Origin: Alkaliphilus serpentinus
GTDB lineage: Bacteria; Bacillota; Clostridia; Peptostreptococcales; Natronincolaceae
Length of the DNA stretch: 64,000 nt
Direction of reading: 5' to 3'
Assembly (NCBI RefSeq): GCF_009017255.1
Contig: NZ_WBZB01000014.1
Coordinates: 1-64,000, forward strand
In this document: positions 36,365-46,204 of the stretch, piece after piece
How the letters are laid out: the number at the start of each line of letters is the position of its first letter
How positions within the stretch are numbered: the first letter of the stretch is position 1
Program-made: the position numbers and the translations under genes
The notes under the pieces: model-generated
What the model was told of the DNA's origin: nothing
The model's database searches: none
The model's input: the letters and a program-made list of their open reading frames with translations, nothing else

Positions 36365-37477
36365 ATGGAAGGAGATAAAATTAAAAACAAAATCATCATT
36401 TCTAACTATCAGATTTTTTTGTTAACTATAGCCCAAGCGGGAGGAGCCAGTATTTTATACCTCCCAGGAGTAATTGAGGCTGGTAGGAATGTTTGGTTAT
36501 CTAATATTCTTGCATCCTTTGTGGGTTATTTAGTTATTTATCTACATTATAAACCTTTGTCAATCAGTAATAGCAAATCAATGCCTATGGTATTAAATAG
36601 ATATTGGGGTAGATTTATCGGTGGATTGGCTAATTTATATTACCTGGCTTTCTTCTTTATTTTATCCAACCTAATCCTATCGGATGTTTATTACTTTGGA
36701 AAGATTACGATGCCAGAGACTCCTGGACACATTTTTCTAATCTTTTTAATAGCCCCAGCCATCTATGCTGTTAAGCTGGGGATAGAAATTATTTCTAGGT
36801 TTCTCCAATTGCTTCTCCCCCTTCTGATTATTCTATATTCACTGCTTTTTGCTTTTGCAATACCTAAACTAGATTTTTCCAATCTATTACCCGTTGCTGC
36901 TGATGGAATCATGCCCATTATCGGAGGGGCAATCCCTAATATGAATTTCCCCTATGCTCAAATACTGCCTATCGTATTTTTTTATCAGTATACCAGCAAA
37001 GCCGCTGATAATGGTGACAAGTTTACTAAATACACCTTTGCTGGGATATTTATGGCAACATTACTATTATCATTTAGAGGGATAGCTTCTATTTCAGCAT
37101 ATGAGGAGGCTACTTTAAAATCATTAACCTTCCCGCCCTTTAACACAATTAGAATTATTGAGGTTGGGGATGTGTTGGAGAGACTGGATGCTGTCTTCAT
37201 AGGGGTTTTTTACGCCACCACCTTTTATAAATTTACCATTACCTATTATGCAATGTGTAAAATTGTATCAGAATATTTTCATGCTAATGATGCCCAAACC
37301 TTTTCAGTACCTATAGCCGCATTAATTGGTTTATCTATGACCTTTTTTATACCTACATTTAATATGATTTCAGTGGCCATTATACCTTACTTAGTGCTGT
37401 TTATTCCTTTATTATTCATCATGCCTATATTGTTGTACATAACAGTTAGGGTTCATAAGGAGGATGGGAAATCATAA
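36365..37477 (+). CDS. Spore germination permease GerB, copy 2
   Basis: 370 residues, ten helices, closely similar over the whole length to the preceding GerB copy; the stretch LTFPPFNTIRIIEVGDVLERLDA is essentially identical. It is a tandem duplicate, which may let one A/C pair use two B subunits with different germinant specificity (inference). AAAGGAGG precedes ATG. Confidence 0.92.
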   Translation: MEGDKIKNKIIISNYQIFLLTIAQAGGASILYLPGVIEAGRNVWLSNILASFVGYLVIYLHYKPLSISNSKSMPMVLNRYWGRFIGGLANLYYLAFFFILSNLILSDVYYFGKITMPETPGHIFLIFLIAPAIYAVKLGIEIISRFLQLLLPLLIILYSLLFAFAIPKLDFSNLLPVAADGIMPIIGGAIPNMNFPYAQILPIVFFYQYTSKAADNGDKFTKYTFAGIFMATLLLSFRGIASISAYEEATLKSLTFPPFNTIRIIEVGDVLERLDAVFIGVFYATTFYKFTITYYAMCKIVSEYFHANDAQTFSVPIAALIGLSMTFFIPTFNMISVAIIPYLVLFIPLLFIMPILLYITVRVHKEDGKS

Positions 37478-37705
37478 TCTATTTAACTACTAAGGGTAAT
37501 GAGAGTAGGGTTATTACTTTTTAAGGATTGACACCTCCTTATACAGAGTTATATATGGTTGAGAAGTACTAAATATAGCTTTTATTTGGTAAGAGCCGTT
37601 ATAGAGTTAATATGTAGAGCTATAGGGTTTATCATGATATAATGGTTGAATTGATAAAAATACTATTTTCAGAATGATTGATATATGATAATATAGAACC
37701 AAATC

Positions 37706-37741
37706 GGTAACGGTACCAGTAACGTTATTGGTAACGTTACC
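37706..37741. promoter_or_regulatory. Cluster of three overlapping LacI-type operators
   Basis: Three palindromes abut: GGTAACGGTACC (37706-37717), CCAGTAACGTTATTGG (37716-37731) and the perfect GGTAACGTTACC (37730-37741). They share the central TAACGTTA core typical of LacI/GalR regulators and lie just before the regulator's own ATG at 37763, so autoregulation is very likely. Confidence 0.8.
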
Positions 37742-37762
37742 ATCAGTAGAGGGAGGGACATT

Positions 37763-38803
37763 ATGAATATAAAAGACATAGCTGCTGCAGCGGGGGTGGC
37801 AGTAAGTACTGTTTCTAGAGTCATTAATAATCATCCCGATGTAAATGAAGCTACAAGAAAAAAGGTACTAGAGATTATTGAAGACCTAAACTATGTACCT
37901 AACAACAGTGCTCGAAATCTAAAAAGAATAGTATCCAATAACATTGGAATTTTTGTAAAGGGAATATATAATCCTTATTTTGCAAAAATGATTCAAGAAA
38001 TCGGGCAGGGGATTAATAGCATAGGATATTCCATCATTACCCACTACAACCCTGATGATGCCAATGATTCGGCAGCTATAATAGAATTTATAAAGGAAAA
38101 AAGATTAAGAGCCTTGGTTTGTTTGGGGGGAGAATTTGAAGATTTAACTGATGATTTATTAAAGGAGGTGGAGGTACCCATCCTATTTATATCCTCAATA
38201 GTCAGCAGCTCTATAGATGAAAGCTTATACTCTAGCTTCGCTATTGATAATATATCAGCTGCCTATGAAGCTGTTAATTATCTATGCCGTTTAGGACATA
38301 GCAAGATAGGAATTATAACCTCAGGGTCTAATGACAATAGAATTGGAGGGCTTAGATTTAGAGGTTATTTAAAGGCTTTAGAAGTGAATGAAATTACCTA
38401 TCATCCAGATTATCTTGAGTATGGCTTGTATACTTTCGAGGAGGCCTATAGGGCTATGAATAAGTTGCTTGATAAAAAACTAGAGCTAACGGCCATTTTC
38501 GCTATATCAGATATCATGGCAATTGGTGCAGCCAAGGCCATATTAGATAGAGGGCTAAGAATTCCAGAAGATATTTCAGTGATGGGCTTCGATGATATTG
38601 ATTATTCAGCCTATTTTCACCCATCCATAACCACTGTAAATCAAATGGAGGGGGAGATAATCCATAGGAGTGTTATTCTATTGAAGGACTTAATCAACAA
38701 GGAAGGTAACCATCAACATGTTAGAATTCCCACTAAAATAATAGATAGACAGTCCTGTAGACAAATTAGAAGGTTTAAAAAGTCTGAAGATCTATTGTTT
38801 TAG
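37763..38803 (+). CDS. LacI-family transcriptional regulator
   Basis: 346 residues: an N-terminal helix-turn-helix (MNIKDIAAAAGVAVSTVSRVINNHPDV), the hinge helix NNSARNLKR near 50-58, and a periplasmic-binding-protein-like effector domain ending in VMGFDDIDYSAYFHPSITTV. RBS GGGAGGG precedes ATG. Three overlapping operators lie in its leader. The next gene is glycogen phosphorylase (109 bp downstream), so a maltodextrin or glucose-derived effector is plausible (MalR-like), not proven. Confidence 0.92.
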   Translation: MNIKDIAAAAGVAVSTVSRVINNHPDVNEATRKKVLEIIEDLNYVPNNSARNLKRIVSNNIGIFVKGIYNPYFAKMIQEIGQGINSIGYSIITHYNPDDANDSAAIIEFIKEKRLRALVCLGGEFEDLTDDLLKEVEVPILFISSIVSSSIDESLYSSFAIDNISAAYEAVNYLCRLGHSKIGIITSGSNDNRIGGLRFRGYLKALEVNEITYHPDYLEYGLYTFEEAYRAMNKLLDKKLELTAIFAISDIMAIGAAKAILDRGLRIPEDISVMGFDDIDYSAYFHPSITTVNQMEGEIIHRSVILLKDLINKEGNHQHVRIPTKIIDRQSCRQIRRFKKSEDLLF

Positions 38804-38911
38804 TAAAAGTTAAATTCATTTAACAGTCTTAAGGGTTTAGTAGTTTCTTAAGAATATGAGTCGTGAGGTAAAAAGATATTCATCATACTTTTAAAGGTGG
38901 GAGAGGATAAA

Positions 38912-41284
38912 ATGATTAACAAAAAAAGATTTATTGATACCGCAGAACTATTAGTCAAGGTTAACTATGGTAAAACCTTGGCAAAGGCAACACCGCCAGA
39001 AAAATATTATGCCATATCTAGGGCGATTTTGGAGCAGTTGATTGAAAATTGGAGTGGGACTACTGAAGCCTATTCACTGGGTAAGGAAGCTTATTACTTA
39101 TCTGCAGAATTTTTAATGGGGAGGGCCTTTAGCAATAATTTAATAAACTTAGGGATTTACAATGATATACAGGATTATTTAAAGGAGATAAATATCGATA
39201 TTAACGCTATAGAAGAGGCTGAGGCAGATGCTGCATTGGGGAATGGAGGCTTGGGTAGGTTAGCTGCTTGTTTTCTGGACTCCTGTGCTACCTTGAATTT
39301 TCCCGTTACTGGCTATGGTATCTACTACAACTACGGAATCTTCAAACAGACCTTTTCCGATGGCTTTCAAATTGAAGAGGCGGATACTTGGTTAAAGGAC
39401 GGAAACCCTTGGGGTATCAGAAAAGAAGGAGAATCGGTTGTAGTAGAATTTTCTGATCAAAGGGTTAGGGCCGTTCCCTATGATTTGCCGATAGTAGGGT
39501 ATGAAACAAAAAATATCAATACCCTAAGATTATGGCAAGCAGAAGCTTTAGAGGACTTTAACTATACATTATTTAATGATCAAAAATACCATGAAGCTGT
39601 TGCAGAAAAAAATAGAGCTGAGGATATCTCCAGGGTACTATACCCCAACGATTCCACTGAGGAAGGTAAGATTCTTAGGTTAAAACAACAATACTTCTTT
39701 GTGTCGGCATCCCTTAAAGATATCGTTAAAAAGTACAAAAGAACTAAGGGGGATGACTTTTCACAGTTCCATTTAAATACTGCAATTCAGCTGAATGATA
39801 CTCATCCTGTTGTAGCAATTCCGGAGCTACTTCGCATACTAATGGAAGAAGACTTAAGCTTTAAAGTAGCATGGGGAATCTGTCAAAAAACCTTTGCATA
39901 CACCAATCATACTATTTTGGCAGAAGCCTTGGAGCAGTGGGACTGTGGTTTATTTGAAAGAATATTGCCTAGAATCTATTCCACCATTAAGTTGATTGAT
40001 AAGGAACTTTTAAAAGACCTTAGTAGTATGGGTTACCCTTCTGAGAAAATAAAAGATATGCAGATTATCTCTAATAATCGTATTAGAATGGCCTTTCTAG
40101 CCATATATGGAAACCATACCACCAATGGTGTGGCGGCCCTTCACACTGAGATACTAAAAAATCAGGAGCTAAGTAATTGGTATAATCTTTATCCAGAAAG
40201 ATTCCAGAATAAAACCAATGGTATTACCCCTAGAAGGTGGTTGGCATTAAGCAATCGAGAGTTAACCCAGTTTATAATAAGCCTTATGGGAGATTCTAAC
40301 TGGCTAAAGGATCTAGAAAGGCTAAAATCTTTAGAAACCCTTAAAAATCACGAAGATATTTTGGATGCTTTTATGGAAATCAAAGAAGATAAGAAGCGAC
40401 AGTTGTCAGAGTACATTCTACAGGAAGAGGGCATTGGTATCGATACCAATTTTATTTTTGATATTCAAATCAAACGGTTGCATGAATATAAAAGACAGCT
40501 TCTAAATGCTTTTCATATTTTAGATTTATATTATAGAATCAAAGAAAACCCCAAAATGGATTTAGCTCCTCGGGCTTTTATTTTTGGAGCTAAGGCTGCG
40601 CCAGGTTATTTCAGAGCTAAGGGGATCATTAAATTCATCAATGAAATTGCAGGCCTCATTAATAATGACCCAGAGGTTCAGGATAAGCTGAGGGTAGTAT
40701 TTGTTCAGAATTATAGAGTAACCTATGCTGAGAAGCTTTTCCCGGCAGCAGACGTTTCTGAACAAATTTCAACGGCTGGCAAAGAAGCATCAGGAACTGG
40801 AAACATGAAGTTTATGCTGAATGGAACCCCAACGCTAGGAACCCCAGATGGGGCCAACGTAGAGATTGTTGAAGAGGCAGGAGAAGACAATAACTTTATA
40901 TTTGGGGCTAGGGTTGAGGAGTTAGATGAAATAAAGGATACTTATGATCCAATATACTTTTACGAGAATGTACAGGGCTTAAAGAGGGTGGTTGACTCAT
41001 TGATTGATGGAACCTTTGATGATGGTGGAACCGGTATGTTTCTTGAACTATACAATAGCCTTTTAAAGGGAGCCAGCTGGCATTCTCCTGACCATTACTT
41101 TATATTAAAGGACTTTGATGATTATCGAAGGGCCCAGATGGATATCGATAAGGACTTTAGAAATAAAAGAGGATGGGCTAAAAAATGCTGGATAAATCTA
41201 TGCAATGCAGGAAAGTTTAGCTCTGATAGAACCATTAGGGAATATGCAAGGGATATATGGAATATTCGTGAGGTTACAATATAA
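38912..41284 (+). CDS. glgP: Glycogen/maltodextrin phosphorylase
   Basis: 790-residue GT35 enzyme, the family length, that releases glucose-1-phosphate from alpha-1,4-glucans. Visible motifs are GNGGLGRLAACFLDS near 110, the PLP-binding EASGTGNMKFMLNG with its Lys, and GTPDGANVEI. ATG at 38912 follows GGGAGAGG; an upstream GTG lies within that site. It stands behind the LacI regulator and is ended by a strong terminator. The other glycogen genes are not in this window, so cytosolic glycogen and maltodextrin are both possible substrates. Confidence 0.93.
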   Translation: MINKKRFIDTAELLVKVNYGKTLAKATPPEKYYAISRAILEQLIENWSGTTEAYSLGKEAYYLSAEFLMGRAFSNNLINLGIYNDIQDYLKEINIDINAIEEAEADAALGNGGLGRLAACFLDSCATLNFPVTGYGIYYNYGIFKQTFSDGFQIEEADTWLKDGNPWGIRKEGESVVVEFSDQRVRAVPYDLPIVGYETKNINTLRLWQAEALEDFNYTLFNDQKYHEAVAEKNRAEDISRVLYPNDSTEEGKILRLKQQYFFVSASLKDIVKKYKRTKGDDFSQFHLNTAIQLNDTHPVVAIPELLRILMEEDLSFKVAWGICQKTFAYTNHTILAEALEQWDCGLFERILPRIYSTIKLIDKELLKDLSSMGYPSEKIKDMQIISNNRIRMAFLAIYGNHTTNGVAALHTEILKNQELSNWYNLYPERFQNKTNGITPRRWLALSNRELTQFIISLMGDSNWLKDLERLKSLETLKNHEDILDAFMEIKEDKKRQLSEYILQEEGIGIDTNFIFDIQIKRLHEYKRQLLNAFHILDLYYRIKENPKMDLAPRAFIFGAKAAPGYFRAKGIIKFINEIAGLINNDPEVQDKLRVVFVQNYRVTYAEKLFPAADVSEQISTAGKEASGTGNMKFMLNGTPTLGTPDGANVEIVEEAGEDNNFIFGARVEELDEIKDTYDPIYFYENVQGLKRVVDSLIDGTFDDGGTGMFLELYNSLLKGASWHSPDHYFILKDFDDYRRAQMDIDKDFRNKRGWAKKCWINLCNAGKFSSDRTIREYARDIWNIREVTI

Positions 41285-41288
41285 CAGA

Positions 41289-41338
41289 ATGACAAAGGGC
41301 AGTTGGTGTTATATAACCTCCACTGCCCCTTGTCATTT
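41289..41338 (+). terminator. Intrinsic terminator after glgP
   Basis: Long stem AATGACAAAGGGCAGT-TGG / CCACTGCCCCTTGTCATT with a single mismatch and an AT-rich tail. Confidence 0.85.
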
Positions 41339-41416
41339 AATAGGAAAGTTCTTATTGTCCTCAATTAAGTGGGAAAAGCATTTTACCGATAGAGAATTAG
41401 TGTATAAATGCTTTTG

Positions 41417-42283
41417 TTATGGATGGGGATATGGCTCTAGTTCCACGACGCAATGCTTAATATCTTCAATCTCCTCTTCTATGGCATTGTGGACACTGGT
41501 GGCAATCCTACAGCCATCTTCAATAGAAAGACTCCCGTCAACACTAATCAAGATATCTGCATAGAGCTTATTCCCAAAGATTCTGGTTTTTAATTTAACA
41601 GACTCCACGCCGTCTATTCCATAAGCGATTCGGGTGATATTTTCAACAACCCTTTCATCGGCGGCATGATCCACCAGTTCTTCGATGGCCTTAAGATAAA
41701 ACTCTACACCAACTTTAATAATTAATAGACTAACCAGTAGTCCTGCTAAAGGGTCTAGTATTCTTATGCCCATCCTTGCTCCCCAAATACCGATGAAGGC
41801 TCCTATGGATGATAAAGAATCAGAACGATGATGCCATGCATCAGCTTCCATGGCAATGCTTTTAATTTTTTTAGCAATATGCTTGGTGTAATGATACATG
41901 AACTCTTTAAAAACAATGGAAACCCCCGCTGCAACTAAAGCGATTTTTCCAGGGGAAGAATAATCGTTATGGATGATAGACTTTATGGCGTTATAACCAA
42001 TGGCAATGCCGGTAAGGATTAGAATTGCACTCATTACCTTAGCTATTATTGGTTCGTACTTTTCGTGACCATAGGGGTGACATTGGTCAGCTTCCTTATT
42101 GGATAGCTTTAACCCTAAAAGAACCCCAGCTGTTGTTAGTATATCGGCTAAGCTGTGGAAGGCATCTGCCAACATTGCGCTACTTTTTCCAACTATAGCT
42201 GCAATGATTTTAAAGATGCATAAAAAAAAATTGGCAGTAATGGTTATATGGGATGCTCTCCTTCCGATTTTTACTCTATCCAT
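41417..42283 (-). CDS. Cation diffusion facilitator family transporter
   Basis: 288 residues with six helices and a cytosolic C-terminal domain. Helix 2 has the metal site (LADAFHSLADIL, Asp/His/Asp) and helix 5 has EADAWHHRSDSLSS, a DxxxHHRxD variant; the ending HCVVELEPYPHP is typical. It should export Zn2+, Fe2+, Co2+ or Mn2+ in exchange for protons. ATG at 42283 follows GAGAGGTG; a longer frame upstream is unlikely. Stands alone. Confidence 0.9.
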   Translation of the reverse strand: MDRVKIGRRASHITITANFFLCIFKIIAAIVGKSSAMLADAFHSLADILTTAGVLLGLKLSNKEADQCHPYGHEKYEPIIAKVMSAILILTGIAIGYNAIKSIIHNDYSSPGKIALVAAGVSIVFKEFMYHYTKHIAKKIKSIAMEADAWHHRSDSLSSIGAFIGIWGARMGIRILDPLAGLLVSLLIIKVGVEFYLKAIEELVDHAADERVVENITRIAYGIDGVESVKLKTRIFGNKLYADILISVDGSLSIEDGCRIATSVHNAIEEEIEDIKHCVVELEPYPHP

Positions 42284-42562
42284 AGTACACCTCTCAAATG
42301 AAAATATTATATACACTATTATATTAATTAGATACAGAAAATGCAACTAATATATTGGATATATTTACTAATCTGTATTATCAATTGAAAATGAGTTATA
42401 AACCTAGCTAGAAATGAATTTCAATAATAGTAGAAAATTCTATCGTTTTACGCCTTGAATGAAGGGTATTATTAAATAGGGTAGAATACTAAATACTATA
42501 TGAATATAACTTCTTACAATAGGTAGATTGTATTATAATCAAGAAAACGGAGGGCAAAATAT

Positions 42563-43318
42563 ATGAAGCTGGTATCATGGAATGTTAACGGAATTAGAGC
42601 GTGTATAAATAAGGGCTTTATGGATTACTTTAATGAGGTTGATGCAGATGTATTCTGTCTACAGGAGACAAAGCTACAGGAGGGGCAAATCAGCCTAGAG
42701 CTTGAAGGATATTACCAATACTGGCACTATGCTGTTAAGAAGGGCTACTCCGGTACGGCGATATTTACCAAGAAAAAACCCTTATCAGTACAGCATGATA
42801 TTGGCGTTGAAGAGCATGGACAAGAAGGTAGGGTTCTTACCTTAGAGTTTGAGAATTTTTATATGGTTAATGCCTATGTTCCTAATGCTCAAAGGGGTTT
42901 AGCTAGGCTAGATTATAGAATGAAATGGCAGGAGGATTTTAAGAGCTTTTTACTTGCTCTGAATAAGGAAAAACCAGTAATATTGTGTGGAGATTTAAAT
43001 GTGGCCCATAATGAAATTGACCTGAAGAACCCTAAAACCAATAGAAAGAATGCAGGATTTACAGATGAGGAACGAGAAAAGATGACCGAGCTTTTGAGCT
43101 TTGGATTTGTAGATTCCTTTAGATACTTGTATCCTGATAAGGTGGATGCCTATACATGGTGGTCCTACATGGGAAGCGCTAGAGAAAAGAATGTTGGTTG
43201 GAGAATTGATTATTTTGTAGTATCCGATAGCATAAAGGATAAAATTCAAGATTCAATTATTCATCCTCATGTGTTGGGAAGTGACCACTGTCCAGTGGTA
43301 CTGGATATATCAATATAA
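42563..43318 (+). CDS. xth: Exodeoxyribonuclease III / AP endonuclease
   Basis: 251-residue EEP-family nuclease acting in base-excision repair at abasic sites. Order of motifs: SWNVNGIRA, LQETKL (metal Glu), YVPNAQRG, GDLNVAHNEID, WSYMGSAREKNVGWRIDYF and GSDHCPVVLDI with the catalytic His. RBS ACGGAGGG precedes ATG. Monocistronic, followed by a terminator. Confidence 0.95.
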   Translation: MKLVSWNVNGIRACINKGFMDYFNEVDADVFCLQETKLQEGQISLELEGYYQYWHYAVKKGYSGTAIFTKKKPLSVQHDIGVEEHGQEGRVLTLEFENFYMVNAYVPNAQRGLARLDYRMKWQEDFKSFLLALNKEKPVILCGDLNVAHNEIDLKNPKTNRKNAGFTDEEREKMTELLSFGFVDSFRYLYPDKVDAYTWWSYMGSAREKNVGWRIDYFVVSDSIKDKIQDSIIHPHVLGSDHCPVVLDISI

Positions 43319-43322
43319 ATTG

Positions 43323-43350
43323 AAAGGCCTTCATCGAGGCCTTTTAATTT
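43323..43350 (+). terminator. Intrinsic terminator after xth
   Basis: AAAGGCCT / AGGCCTTTT stem with a 6-nt loop and an AATTTAT tail. Confidence 0.8.
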
Positions 43351-43385
43351 ATATTGCTTCTTGAATTTTCAACTCTCGATTTCTT

Positions 43386-44021
43386 CTATCTTCTTGTTGT
43401 TACATTGGATTTAAGATTATTAAACATTTTATTTATTTGAGGTACTAGAACAATAGCTGCACAAATTAGGATATCCGCCAACATAAAGCTTCCATTATAA
43501 ACTAGAGAATAGATAGCAACGGGGGTTCCTTCTGGAGCATATTCAGAGAAGAATATAATTCCAGATAGAAAGTGCATTATGAATTTGCCAAATCCTGCTA
43601 TAAAGGTGGCTGCTAATAGGTTTTTTCTAAATAGACCTGCCAAGCCTAATAAGCTAAAGGCAATGGGGTAATCCAATAAAAATTGGGCCCAGTGAACAAC
43701 ATAACCATCTTGCATGTATTGTAACAACCCATAGGCAAACCCGGCAATAATCCCTGGAATAGGTCCAAACATTACTGAAAATATAATCATTGGCAGCATG
43801 CTGGCTGGAGTTACTGTGCCTCCTTGAGGAAGTCTATAAAGCCTAACGTAGGATAGTATAAAGGCTAGAGCAATGGCAGCACTGCCGTAGACCATCATTT
43901 GAGTGGTGATTTTAACCTCTTTGCTCTTTTTAATAAAGATCATTCCGCCAATTCCAATGATACCCAGTAACACCAATATAGAAATAGTGGTAGGGGTAAA
44001 TTCTAAAAGCTTTTCAAACAC
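43386..44021 (-). CDS. thiT: Energy-coupling-factor thiamine transporter, ThiT
   Basis: 211-residue integral membrane S-component with about six helices: AAIALAFILSYVRLYRLPQGGTVTPASMLPMIIFSVMFGP (the ThiT/YuaJ signature) and YMQDGYVVHWAQFLLDYPIAF. It binds thiamine with high affinity and is powered by a shared EcfAA'T module, not in this window. GTG start after AGGAGG. A TPP riboswitch precedes it, followed by a terminator, confirming the thiamine link. Confidence 0.95.
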   Translation of the reverse strand: MFEKLLEFTPTTISILVLLGIIGIGGMIFIKKSKEVKITTQMMVYGSAAIALAFILSYVRLYRLPQGGTVTPASMLPMIIFSVMFGPIPGIIAGFAYGLLQYMQDGYVVHWAQFLLDYPIAFSLLGLAGLFRKNLLAATFIAGFGKFIMHFLSGIIFFSEYAPEGTPVAIYSLVYNGSFMLADILICAAIVLVPQINKMFNNLKSNVTTRR

Positions 44022-44066
44022 GTTAATTCCTCCTATATTATTAATTTATTTATCACTAGTTTAACA

Positions 44067-44100
44067 ATAAAAAAAACATGAAAAGGAGCCTTTTCATGTT
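44067..44100 (-). terminator. TPP-riboswitch-controlled terminator
   Basis: Minus-strand stem AACATGAAAAGG / CCTTTTCATGTT with a 2-nt centre and eight T after it, placed between the TPP aptamer and thiT; premature termination when TPP is bound. Confidence 0.9.
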
Positions 44101-44104
44101 TATA

Positions 44105-44190
44105 TCATGTTAGCTTCCCTACGCAGGCATTAACCTACAGGTTCAAAGGGTCGGACATGGTCCTCTCAGCACAAGGCACCCCTAGCGATA
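44105..44190 (-). ncRNA. TPP (THI-element) riboswitch
   Basis: On the minus strand the class signature is complete: AGGGGTGCC, GCTGAGAGG, ACCCTTTGAACCTG and the 3' part GGTTAATGCCTGCGTAGGGAAGC. It precedes the terminator at 44067-44100 and thiT, so excess TPP should stop thiT transcription. Confidence 0.97.
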
Positions 44191-44442
44191 AATATTGCTT
44201 TATTATATTATAGCATAATTATTGTAAATATAATACTATAGTATAAAAAAAGTCCCTAATTCTTTGGCGGTTAAGGTCTATTAGAGGAAGATTATACCCA
44301 CAACATTTATCAAAAAGATCATTTTTGTTTTATGTTATCCATGGTATATTAAAAACAAGTATAAATATATAGGGTTAAGGGAAAAAATCCATATATAAGA
44401 GAGTAGTAGAAGGGTATTAATTATATATCAGGAGGTGCTTAA

Positions 44443-45393
44443 ATGAAAAAGATATTAGTAACAGGTGCTTTAGGTCAAATAGGAACAGAATTGGTTGTAA
44501 AACTAAGGGAGCAATACGGAGTTGACAATATTATTGCTACCAACAGGAGCAGGTATGAGGGCCATCCTGTTGTAGAAGGGGGAACATTTGAGCTTTTGGA
44601 TGTAACGGATGAAAAGGGGGTTTTTGAGATCGCCAAGAAGTATGATGTGGATACCATCATCCATATGGCAGCTCTATTATCAGCAACTGCTGAAAAAAAT
44701 CCTAAGCTGGCTTGGGATATTAATATGGGGGGGTTGATGAATACCCTAGAGGTGGCTAGAGAATTGAATTGCAAGTTCTTTACCCCTAGCTCAATAGGAG
44801 CCTTTGGCCCAACGTCACCAAAGGATAATACACCCCAAGACACTATTCAACGGCCTACAACTATGTATGGAGTAAATAAGGTTTCTGGGGAGCTGCTATG
44901 TGATTACTACTACCATAAATTTGGTGTAGATACTAGAGGGGTTCGTTTCCCGGGTTTGATTTCCTATGCCCAGGCCCCAGGTGGAGGTACAACTGATTAT
45001 GCAGTACATATCTATTACGACGCCTTGAAGCTTGGGAAATACACCAGCTATATAGCAAAGGGAACCTATATGGACATGATGTATATGCCAGATGCAGTAA
45101 AGGCTATAATCGATTTAATGGAGGCAGACCCATCAAAGCTAAAGCATCGTAACGCCTTTAATGTAACAGCCATGAGCTTTGACCCAGAAGAAATAGCAGC
45201 AGAAATTAAAAAACATATACCCACCTTTACAATTGATTATGATGTAGATCCAGTAAGACAGACAATAGCAGATAGCTGGCCCAACTCCATAGACCCAACA
45301 GCAGCAAAGGAGGAATGGGGCTTTAGTGTAGAATATGACCTAGCTAGAATGACAGAGGATATGTTAGCTAAGCTTAAGGAAAAGGGAATATAA
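44443..45393 (+). CDS. NAD-dependent epimerase-type L-threonine 3-dehydrogenase
   Basis: 316-residue extended short-chain dehydrogenase: [12 protein letters not shown] (Rossmann GxxGxxG), and YGVNKVSGE with the catalytic Tyr and Lys. [14 protein letters not shown] and [14 protein letters not shown] are as in the bacterial and vertebrate short-chain threonine dehydrogenases that convert L-threonine to 2-amino-3-ketobutyrate. No 2-amino-3-ketobutyrate CoA ligase adjoins it here. AGGAGG precedes ATG. Terminator follows. Confidence 0.9.
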   Translation: MKKILVTGALGQIGTELVVKLREQYGVDNIIATNRSRYEGHPVVEGGTFELLDVTDEKGVFEIAKKYDVDTIIHMAALLSATAEKNPKLAWDINMGGLMNTLEVARELNCKFFTPSSIGAFGPTSPKDNTPQDTIQRPTTMYGVNKVSGELLCDYYYHKFGVDTRGVRFPGLISYAQAPGGGTTDYAVHIYYDALKLGKYTSYIAKGTYMDMMYMPDAVKAIIDLMEADPSKLKHRNAFNVTAMSFDPEEIAAEIKKHIPTFTIDYDVDPVRQTIADSWPNSIDPTAAKEEWGFSVEYDLARMTEDMLAKLKEKGI

Positions 45394-45403
45394 GAAAAAG
45401 ATT

Positions 45404-45432
45404 AGACCTTCTTTACGAGAAGGTCTTTTTTG
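45404..45432 (+). terminator. Intrinsic terminator
   Basis: AGACCTTCT / AGAAGGTCT stem followed by TTTTTG after the threonine-dehydrogenase-like gene. Confidence 0.93.
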
Positions 45433-45631
45433 TGAAGCAATACATATGTTAAAAATGATCAACTTTTACATTTTAATAAACAATGGGTAAAATTTTTCTT
45501 ATAGTACATTGATTAGTGAGGCCTTTTCATTAGAGGAGCTACAACAGAATTTGCAAATGATAACAGTGCCTTTCTTCTTAATGACCACACTTATGAGGAA
45601 CGGGCTAAAAACTATGATTTTGTCCGTTCCT

Positions 45632-46204
45632 TTATTGATCTTCAAGATAATGAAATCTTATTTCTGCATTAAGCAATCTCTCGTATGTTTTATATTCTTC
45701 TAAAACCTCTCTTCTTGTAATAAAAATGCTTGTGAAAAATTCCCATAGAAAGACCCAACCCCCTATAAAAATTCCTTCAAAAAGAACCTTTAAAAGAATA
45801 GTAGATTTGCTACCACTATAAAAATACCCAATGGTTAAAAAAAGAACAGAAAACAATAAATAAGAAACAATCCTTTGCTCCAGATTGCTTTTAACCTTGT
45901 TTTGTCTAGCTATAGCATAGCTATAGAAATTCCGATAGGCAGAAATTAAGGACCTTTCCTTTAGGTGATTCTGCTTAGAAAGGGGAATGTACAATAGAAT
46001 ACAAATATTAAACCTTAGAGGGATATCTTCTGAGGAATTCACAATAAAATCATTAAATTCATCTTCAATATCCCTCTTTTTAAAGGGAGAAGGGTCCCAA
46101 TCATCATAAATATCATTATAATCATCAAGGGAAACTTCAATTAAATACTTATTGGTTGACTCTTCATACTTATAGAGTCGTTGATAATATTTTTTCTTTC
46201 TCAT
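45632..46204 (-). CDS. Two-helix membrane protein of unknown function
   Basis: 190 residues. The N-terminal half is hydrophilic and acidic with a Tyr-rich start (RKKKYYQRLYKYEEST). Two hydrophobic helices sit at about 118-136 and 139-161, followed by a conserved-looking cytosolic tail (FITRREVLEEYKTYERLLNAEIRFHYLEDQ). No family recognised. ATG at 46204 follows AAAGGTGA. Its 3' end overlaps an uncertain reading frame on the plus strand. Confidence 0.6.
   Translation of the reverse strand: MRKKKYYQRLYKYEESTNKYLIEVSLDDYNDIYDDWDPSPFKKRDIEDEFNDFIVNSSEDIPLRFNICILLYIPLSKQNHLKERSLISAYRNFYSYAIARQNKVKSNLEQRIVSYLLFSVLFLTIGYFYSGSKSTILLKVLFEGIFIGGWVFLWEFFTSIFITRREVLEEYKTYERLLNAEIRFHYLEDQ

Noticed and set aside
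43386-44021. CRISPR or other repeat array anywhere in the window
   Set aside because: I looked for regularly spaced repeats throughout; only the coding repeats at 17161-17475 are periodic.
45509-45703. 64-codon frame starting MISEAFSLEELQ
   Set aside because: The other frame over the same DNA looks more protein-like, and this one ends in a Phe/Cys-rich tail antisense to a real gene.
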